From the NCBI GenBank assembly GCA_963678675.1, contig OY783193.1, forward strand, positions 15,017,696 through 15,081,695: a stretch of 64,000 nucleotides of DNA, in the 5' to 3' direction. Position 1 is the stretch's first letter. Each line of letters opens with the position of its first letter. The DNA is from Xiphydria camelus. Taxonomy: Eukaryota; Arthropoda; Insecta; Hymenoptera; Xiphydriidae. The translations under genes and the position numbers were made by a program. A model generated the notes under the pieces. That model did not search any database, was not told where the DNA came from, and worked only from the letters and a program-made list of their open reading frames with translations. This document shows, one piece after another, positions 56,365 through 64,000 of this stretch.

Positions 56365-58102
56365 ATCCGAACTAGAGACGTTCTTTACCGATCTGCTTAC
56401 CAGATGAAAAGTATTTTTTATCAAACCTAATACGTCAATGAATATATCGCGCATGGGTAGGCTAGTAAAATATGCTCAAGGCTACCCTTAAAACTATATA
56501 AACAGGTGAGCTGATATGAGCAATTTGCACCGATCTGCTTACCAATTAAACTATATATGAAAATAAAGATAATTTTATTGCAAACACGATGGTATAACCC
56601 TACCTGCAAAAAATCGGTCATGAATCGCGGTTGTAAGGCTTTGAAATTTATCGGAGCTAGCCAAGATGCGCGTACTATAGGCAAATTTGCTATAGGACGC
56701 AACGTAGGAAGTGGGCGCAACGCGATGGTTACATGAGAGAGAGTGTGTACATGCTGCTTCCTCGTACAATTGACAAAGATAACACTACTAAAATGCCGAG
56801 AAAAAGCGACTACGATGGAGTAGGTACTGGCAGTAAACTTTTAATTACTTTAAATTAAATATAAAATATTAAAATGTGAGAAAGATTTATCAAATATTTT
56901 CAATTAAATATATGGATGGAGAAATATTAATATTTCTATCAGAATAATAATATGTTAGTGATAATTATTCGATAAATTTTATCTATTCTATAAAAATACC
57001 ACAGCAAACAAACAGAAAAATTACATTTTTTAGAGAGCGATAAAAAATCATTAATAAATTGGCGGTGTAAAAAACTTTATTATAAAACAATGAATACAAT
57101 AACAATCTTTACAAATATTATAGCAATATTACAACAAATACAATAATATAGCCTTCCAAAAACTTGTATGTTGCTGGAATAAGAGAGTGCCCAGATTTTA
57201 TATAACAGTAACCTAAACAACGCAAAGACTCCAAGAAGAATTTTTCTTAACAATTTATCATTTGAACTTATGAAATCTCACTTAGAGGAAAGGTCTAGAA
57301 TTTCGTCTTTACCATCAGACATTTTTAATACGTTACAAACCCACCCCATGAGCCATCGCCTCGACTGTCTGTTTATCACATGTTCGGAAAAAACTCACTC
57401 GAAAACCCGGTAAGAACGTTTTTCCCCTTTTTCTGTACTTTCGAGAAAGAGCCATAAAGTAATAAATTGTCCCTTCCAGACAGGCAAAGATAAAAATGCA
57501 GTTAGCTGAATCTTGAACGAAAATAATTTTACCAGGGATCCAACAGTAATTGATTGAAAAAAATAACGATTGAAAAAGATAACACTACATTACATTTATG
57601 TAATAATGGAGCACGCATTTTTCCGTAAACTGAGGGATGTAAACAGCGAGTCGCTTGTAGTCGCTTTTTCTCGGCATTTTAGTAGTGTTATCTTTGTCAA
57701 TCGCGTACGAGGAAGCAGCATGTACGCACTCTCTCTCATCTAACCGTCGCGTCGCGCCCACTTCCTACGTTGCGTCCTATAGCAAATTTCCCTGTAGTAC
57801 GCGCATCTTGGCTAGCTCCGATAAATTTCAAAGCCTTACAACCGTGATTCATGACCGATTTTTTGCAGGTAGGGTTATACCATCGTGTTTGCAATAAAAT
57901 TATCTTTATTTTCATATATAGTTTAATTGGTAAGCAGATCGGTGCAAATTGCTCATATCAGCTCACCTGTTTATATAGTTTTAAGGGTAGCCTTGAGCAT
58001 ATTTTACTAGCCTACCCATGCGCGATATATTCATTGACGTATTAGGTTTGATAAAAAATACTTTTCATCCGGTAAGCAGATCGGTGAAGAACGTCTCTAG
58101 TT
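56365..58102. repeat. 1.7-kb inverted-repeat element with 0.45-kb arms
   Basis: About 450 bases from 56365 to 56818 are mirrored at 57650-58102, nearly identical. They include ATATCGCGCATGGGTAGGC and TAACACTACTAAAATGCCGA. The 830-base middle is AT-rich and shows no gene. Short open frames in the arms (56575-56769 minus, 57685-57897 plus) are copies of each other. The inner arm end reads MPRKSDYDG, which might be a gene start. Confidence 0.7.
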
Positions 58103-58194
58103 CGGATCTTGTACTATTCGCTCGGACAAGTAGTCGAGCTAAGTGATCTAACAAGGAGAGATTGCGAGTTTCGGAACAGGCATTTTTACGGTTT

Positions 58195-58890
58195 TTCTCC
58201 CTTAACACAAAACCCCAAAATATTTTTTTCCGAAAACGCCTTAGAAATAAAAAAAAATCACATCAAAGAATTCCATGATTGGTGTGTATAAGTTCCGAAA
58301 ATCTGGTCTCACAGGAGCCCTCGCGTGGCTCATTGGGTAGCGTGCGAGACTCGCACGTGGCGGGCATGCGTTCGAGTCCTAAGTGTCCTTTTTTTTTAAC
58401 TAAATTATTTTAAATGCAATGTGCCTTTGACAGTATGCAATAAATTTTCATAATTAAATGGATTGAATTAAAAACGAAATGAAAAGCAATGCTATTGCAC
58501 ATTAAAAAAAATATTCAATTTTCAATCATTGCTTGTAGCAGAGGGAAATGACAAGCAATGATTGAAAATTGAATATTTTTTTTAATGTGCAATTGCATTG
58601 CTTTTCATTTCATTTTTAATTCAATCCATTTAATTATGAAAATGTATTGCATACTGTCGAAGCACATTGCATTAAAAATAATTTTGTTAAAAAAAAAGTA
58701 CATCGAGACTCGAACGCGTGCCCCGCCGCGTGCGAATCACGCACGCTACCCGATGAGCCACGCGACGGTTCCTGAGAGAGATCAGATTTTTGGAACTTAT
58801 ACATACCAATCATGGAATTCTTTGATGTGATTTTTTTATTTCTAAGGCGTTTTCGGAAAAAAATACTTTGGGGTTTTGTTTAGGGCGTCA
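58195..58890. repeat. Palindrome with a tRNA-like sequence in each arm
   Basis: About 340 bases are mirrored around 58543. Each arm carries GCGTGGCTCATTGGGTAGCG (A box-like) and GCGTTCGAGTCCTA (B box-like). These flank a CGTGC-GAGACTC-GCACG hairpin resembling an anticodon arm, followed by a T run. The acceptor and T stems do not pair properly, so these are SINE heads or tRNA relics placed head to head. Confidence 0.6.
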
Positions 58891-58975
58891 ATCCCTACTG
58901 ACAGAAAAAAATCGTAAAAATGCCTGTATGACCGTATAGTACGTAGCGCGCCATTCATTCAGCTCAGGTGCTAGA

Positions 58976-59129
58976 CCCCTTTTCTCGAGTCACTCGCAAG
59001 AGAAACGTATACGCTTCTTAGCGAGTAGACCAATCAGGACCCCCACTACAACGGAATACTTGATCCTGATTGGTCTATTGGCTAAGATGCGTATGCGTAA
59101 CTTTGCGAATGACTCGAGAAAGGCCCCCC
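58976..59129. repeat. GGGGCCCC-type MITE, copy 3
   Basis: GACCCCTTTTCTCGAGTCAC to GACTCGAGAAAGGCCCCC, with the same core (CCAATCAGGACC and CTGATTGGTCTATTGGCTAA) as 17550-17708 but in the opposite orientation. Confidence 0.7.
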
Positions 59130-59152
59130 TGACGCATGCGCGCTCTACAGGA

Positions 59153-59836
59153 CCGGTAGGAACGGAGCGGACATATATTTATGTCCTTTCGGCCCGTGGT
59201 TGTCAAATAAGAACTCTCTCTCTCCCCAAAACTTTAATTAAACGTATCTGGAAAAATATAGCCTGTTCGAAAAAGTCACCGAGAACTTTTCTGAAGGTGA
59301 TTTTACGAGGAATCGAATGGTGATTTTTAAAATGTTGTGAAATAATGTTCTTGTATAAATTTTGAAATGTAAAAATGTTGAAGAACGATACTGTTAATAC
59401 AAAATGCTTAAAATAAAAAAAATTCTCTCGGAATGTAGATTCAACCTTTCTACGTGAATTGATATAAAAGAAAGTAACAAATATGCATTTTTCACTTTCT
59501 TACGATTTTTTAAAGTCTTCGAATTATTCCAACATCTTATCCCCTCATAGCGCTTAGGATATTGCATAAAAATGAAAAAGTCATAGAACTTTTTTACGTA
59601 TTTTCACCTACTCTACAACTTTTATTTAAACAATTTTTTCATTTTCTTTAGTCTTCGCGAAATATTTTTAAACAATGGTGTCCGGGGGTGGTTTTTATTG
59701 TTTTTCTCGGCTTCCGAGGGGTTTTGAATCTTGGGATTTTGGGGGTAGTTTTGAAACACCTTCATGTAACTTCAATCTCAAATTCAGCCAGGAGACTCAA
59801 AATGTTAGGTTCAGAGCTATTTTTACTGGACTATAG
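59153..59836. repeat. Inverted partner of the repeat at 29995-30690
   Basis: Starts GGTAGGAACGGAGCGGAC and runs to GGACTATAG at 59836, mirroring the earlier copy with few differences. The frame at 59688-59924 has no known domain. Confidence 0.7.
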
Positions 59837-60361
59837 ACTATGTCAGGAGATGCGCAAGCAAACCTTGCGCAGAGTAGAGTGGGAGGAACGTACACAAATG
59901 CACACACAGGCAAGCGTCGCCTGAATCGAGGCGACGTCTCGGTCTCCTTCGCTTTCACCCCCTAAGCAGCGCGGCTAAAGATGTTTCACATCAAAAAAAA
60001 CGTCGGGGGTATTATTTTAAATATGCAAAAAAAATTATTGATAAATTCAAACCTGTTGTTTTACTTTATTTATGGGCGAAAAAATCCAATACTTTTTTTT
60101 TATAATATAATGGGAAAAAAATTCAAGCTGGGGCAGCTTTCATATGATTATTATCCGACTATACCCTTTGATATATTTGTAAGTACAAAGTCCAGTATTC
60201 ACACAATTATTCTTATTCGACAATAGTTTATCGTCGTATAGGGAGAATATTATTGAAATGGGATATTTACCTATAATTAGACGAATGATTTTCTTTATAA
60301 AAACTATAGTTATTTATCTTTGATATTATAACATTATTCACTAAATGTCTAAAAACGATTC
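59837..60361. other. Intergenic stretch downstream of UGT
   Basis: No gene is seen. AT-rich sequence follows the repeat. AATAAA-like signals for the UGT transcript (minus strand) are not distinctive. Confidence 0.35.
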
Positions 60362-62939
60362 TTACTTATTTTTCTTTGAATTTGATTCATCTATCTTCGA
60401 TGCGTTATTTCTACCGGTAAAGATTGATCTGTACAGAATTATCACAATCCATCGAACAATGTATAACGCGATTAAAATACACGAGGAGACAAAGACGAAA
60501 ATATTGATCAATACGATTTGCCACCACTCCAAATCGGCACTCGGTGCTTTCAGAGCGTATCCGTTTCTGATCACGTATTCGACCCAATAAATACCCAAAT
60601 CTAATGCACTTATAGGACGGTCTCGGAATAACGTGGACACCTTCACAATATTTTTTCTGAAAAGAGAACCTTGTTTATTTGTAAAACCTCAAAATTTGAT
60701 AATGATGCACTCACTTGTATGAAGGGTCTTTCATGACGGTATTTACAGCATTGACTAACGCTTCCTCTGTAATGTTTTCATAATCCAACGACACGGCAAT
60801 CTTCTTCTTAACGTAATTCTGTATATTGGCAGGTTGATCACCGAAGAGTGGCATACCGATCATGGGGACAGCATGGTAAATTGATTCTTGTGTGCTCAAA
60901 AGGCCACCGTGTGTGATGAAAGCACGAATGTTTTTATGTTCTGCAATGTAATAGCATAACGATAATGCCGTTGAAATATAAAAGAGAGTAGTCGCACGAA
61001 ATTATAGATAATTCATATTTTTCTCAATAGAGCGGCGTGAGTAGCCGAGCGGCGAATACGTATCTCGAGCGACCAGGAAAGTGCAAAAGTTCTGCGAGTC
61101 ACAAAATTCTTAGTCATGGGCAAGCCATAGAGGAACGATTGGCAAGTGAATAGCGTGGAAAGGGAAATTTCGAGTTCTTAGGCATTCCACTATAAATTAA
61201 AAATTTCCGAACCGTTATTCTGGCTGTTTCTTTGGGCTTGAATTATAGTATCCAGCAACTGTGCGGTGGCTTCTAGAGCAATCAGCTATAGCCATCGGGG
61301 ATACAGAAGTCGAGGATGGGGAGTCGGGAGTGAAAATTAAAAAGGGGTCGATAGGCATATGCCCGAGACTAATAAGTAGAATAGAAAAATAAAATATTCC
61401 TCTTAACAAAAAAATGAAAACCCACGCAATATTTGAAACTGCGGAAACCATGGACCAGTCATGACATTTTTAGGAAGTCCTGGTGGTAGTTCCTCCGTTT
61501 TAGTGACTTTCATTAATACGCGAATCGGTGCAATCTTTTTAAACGCCGAATATAGCTCGGCCAACGTATCCTTTGGAAAGGATTCGATTTTAATCATCGA
61601 TCCCACTGAAAAGTAGATGCAACCGTCTTTACTATCGTCTAGCCATTTTTTCATTTCCTGTAGAGAAGAGAGAAAAAGAAATAATAAAGCCCAATAGAGA
61701 TGTAAACCACCTCGTTCGTACATAGAACGCGCACTTACCGATGATAATTTTGAGCCATCGTCCTTCAAGTGCAAACCTCCGACTTCGACAATGGACGGGT
61801 TGTACGCTTTTATACTGTTCAAACTAGGGTGAGAATTAATCAAAAGCAGTGCCACGTCCCTCTCGAGTTCGGAAATCCCTGGAAGATTAGGATCGATGTA
61901 CTTCTTCACGTACTCTTCCTGGCTTGCCGTATAGTATCGGAACTGAATATTGATATACATTCCAATTAAAACATTGACCAGTCGTTGCCAAAAGTTCATA
62001 CGATCATCGAAGTTCAAATAGAACATCGGAGAGAAAACATTATTGTTAGGATTTCCCATAGGACTGGCTATCCATGGATCTCCGACACTGGTCATGACGG
62101 CGATAATAGGAACCTTCAAGTAACGGCCGAACGCGAAGTAGCATGGATACACGAAATTCTGTGTCATATAAATTTCAATATGTAATAATGTAAAAATTAT
62201 ATAAAAATGTTTAGCCCTACTTAGATGTATTACGACAATGATTGCCGTATAATAGTTATTATGAGATTTATAATTATTGCCCTCTTATTTTTGCCTTTTT
62301 CTATTCTATGACCGTCGACCTATCATCATCGTCACCCTGTTAAGCTTGCCCTCATACACAGAACATTCGTTCCTTAAACTCAATTACTTTACTTGAATCT
62401 CATAGTTCTCTTATCACAATAATAACTGTAAATTCTTCCATAATTTTCGCAATTATCCTCATTATAAATCTCACTGGAAAGCGAAAAAAGTAATATAAAG
62501 AATCGGCCGGTCTCCTCACCTCTGTAATAACCAAATCGTACGGCGGATCATTGGGCGGATTTTTTATCAGATTCTGCAATTGTGGAAGTTTCAGCAATTC
62601 GCAGATCTGACCCCCATAAATTCCAGACAATCTTTTCATTGTTATATTTCTCATATCTTTTATAAAATCATACGTCATGTTGTTCATCACATTGGGTAAT
62701 GTTCCTTCTAAACTGATGTAGGTATAATTCCCAGTCACGCCTTTCAAGGGAAAGTGACTTACGATATCGATCTGGTGACCACGTTGCACTAAACCCTTCA
62801 TCAGTTGTTCGAACATCATAAAGTGGCTCTTCGCATTGAAAGGAAAGAGTCCAAGAATTCGATGTCCATCGCCGGGTCGACTACCGAGAATCAGTAGTAA
62901 TAACCCGACGAGTAGCGTTACCGAATGTAGCGCCTTCAT
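60362..62939 (-). CDS. UDP-glycosyltransferase (insect UGT), 5 exons
   Basis: Exons on the minus strand: 62939-62520, 62158-61739, 61657-61426, 60940-60715 and 60656-60362. All have GT-AG borders and compatible phases, giving 530 residues. The protein starts MKALHSVTLLVGLLLLILGS, a signal peptide. The expected catalytic His is in AKSHFMMFEQ (about residue 39). The C-terminal half carries the sugar-nucleotide signature: WFPQFQIL at about 350, then HKNIRAFITHGGLLS and PLFGDQPAN across the exon 3/4 join. A single membrane helix follows at about 478-508 (QIVLINIFVFVSSCILIALY). The tail ends KKNK, a dilysine ER-retention signal. Family members glycosylate small lipophilic compounds (toxins, hormones, pigments) in the ER lumen using UDP-sugars. 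Length and architecture are normal and no damage is seen. The UGT subfamily and substrate cannot be told. Confidence 0.94.
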
Positions 62940-64000
62940 TGCGATATAAAGTTCACTCGCGAATACTGACCGGAACTCTTCAAGGATTACGTTGTATATT
63001 TTGCGCGCCTATCGGGATGATTAATTCGATATGAGATTTGAACCGATCAGTGATTTTGTCGGAACCGTTGTCACTGTTTTTAAAACGTCTTTAACGATAA
63101 ATCGCTGCAGTTAGATCATATTTTCGGTTTTGAAAATGAATGACATTCAGTTTTATGACTGAATGTAATAACAATGTACTGGAAATCGCGGTAGTTCGAG
63201 GAGCGACGTGAAGACTTAACCGTGCAGGCGCGCAGATCCAAGGTAAACATATGTTACCCCAAACACATGCACGCGCGATCGAGACACGAACACAAGCTAC
63301 ATAAAGCGACCACGTGACAACACCCACTGAGCAGATCTGCCATACATCTATAAGTAAGCGATCAATGTTCAGCTGTGCCATCACTAGCACACACTTCCAA
63401 TAACAAGGTACTGAAGATAGCTTATATAATATTTAGATACTCGATGTACTCTGGCGATCTAATGCAAATGTTACTGCAAGATAAATTACCATCGATCGCA
63501 AGTATCGACCACGTTGGGTCACTCGACGAATCGACTCTTCGACTGATTCGTGAGAATCAACTGAGTCTATACTACTGAGTGATTCTTTGCCGAGTGGGGA
63601 GCAGAAGTGACGTACCGCCTCGTAGCGTGGTCATGTGTGTAGTTAATTTTTTTTTTCCGGTTAAAAAACGGATAACACCACGAATTGAGGCTCCCGATGC
63701 AAGAACCGGTCGAGCGGTCGAAAACGCTTAAAAGTATTGTCCACTTCGGAAAAGTGGCTGATGGAAAAAAAGTTGAGAAATATAAAAATATAAAAATACG
63801 TACTTATAGAGGGCACAAATACGCATATTTTAGTGTAATTTTACTTTTCTAACTTTTGTGGTTTTTAAGAAAAAAATTAAAAACTATTGAATTTCGATCA
63901 CTCAAAATCGACTATTTTCAGTCTACTTTTAAAACATACATCGCCATATCTCGAAAAATTATGTACGAAACGTCACAATTTTTTTTTCTCGAACTTATTA
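62940..64000. other. Upstream region of UGT, no gene recognised
   Basis: Short open frames at 63091-63390 (minus) and 63375-63578 (plus) have no known domain. The UGT promoter and any 5' untranslated exon should lie here, but no clear TATA box or initiator is identified. Confidence 0.35.

Noticed and set aside
58313..58385. tRNA gene
   Set aside because: The anticodon-like arm pairs, but position 33 is not T and the T stem fails; a mirrored copy shows it is part of a palindrome.
60942..61425. Extra exon in UGT intron 3
   Set aside because: The flanking exons already join in phase across the signature motif and the intron sequence has no open UGT-like block.

Overview
The window looks like insect nuclear DNA, probably hymenopteran. 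The reasons are AT-rich sequence, GT-AG introns of tens to a few hundred bases, one spliced insect-type UDP-glycosyltransferase gene, and a dense nest of eukaryotic transposable elements. There are no bacterial operons, CRISPR arrays, rRNA genes or canonical tRNA genes. The only gene I regard as intact host coding sequence is the UGT on the minus strand at 60362-62939 (five exons, 530 residues). A possible second multi-exon gene of unknown function lies on the minus strand near 43340-44403. Almost everything else is transposon-derived, much of it nested and much of it folded into long inverted repeats.

Layout. 1-2336 is a long inverted repeat with a CXC-family transposon gene in its loop. 2.7-5.1 kb holds palindromic MITEs, including a TTAA-flanked one. 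5679-10271 is a decayed two-gene ISL2EU (IS4EU)-type transposon: a THAP-DDE transposase converges on a SWIM-YqaJ nuclease gene. 11.0-20.0 kb is a series of MITEs and mariner-like palindromes with good target-site duplications (TA, TTAA, and one 8-bp hAT type). 20.6-26.2 kb holds Tc1/mariner-like transposase remains and a second CXC element (20922-23143). 26.5-28.0 kb is a MITE split by a second, deleted ISL2EU-like element. 28-37 kb is dispersed inverted repeats. 37677-42354 is a complete, very young Ty1/copia retrotransposon on the minus strand. 46167-54925 is a Helitron gene split by a third CXC element (46736-54668), itself split by a 3.5-kb element and a TTAA MITE. 55-60 kb is more foldback DNA, followed by the UGT gene.

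How the parts relate. Three loci carry the same gene family: a GCD-motif, nuclease-like region followed by a cysteine-rich CXC domain and an acidic tail. Each lies within long inverted repeats, and in two of them the arms carry many copies of a short motif (TGGCGGA(A/T)C in one, GGCATAC in the other). This is my best candidate for an under-described mobile system. The nesting gives a relative chronology: Helitron, then CXC element, then the AT-flanked 3.5-kb element and the TTAA MITE. ISL2EU copies were likewise hit later by AT-flanked elements whose removal restores the reading frame. All repeat and splice coordinates were read by eye.
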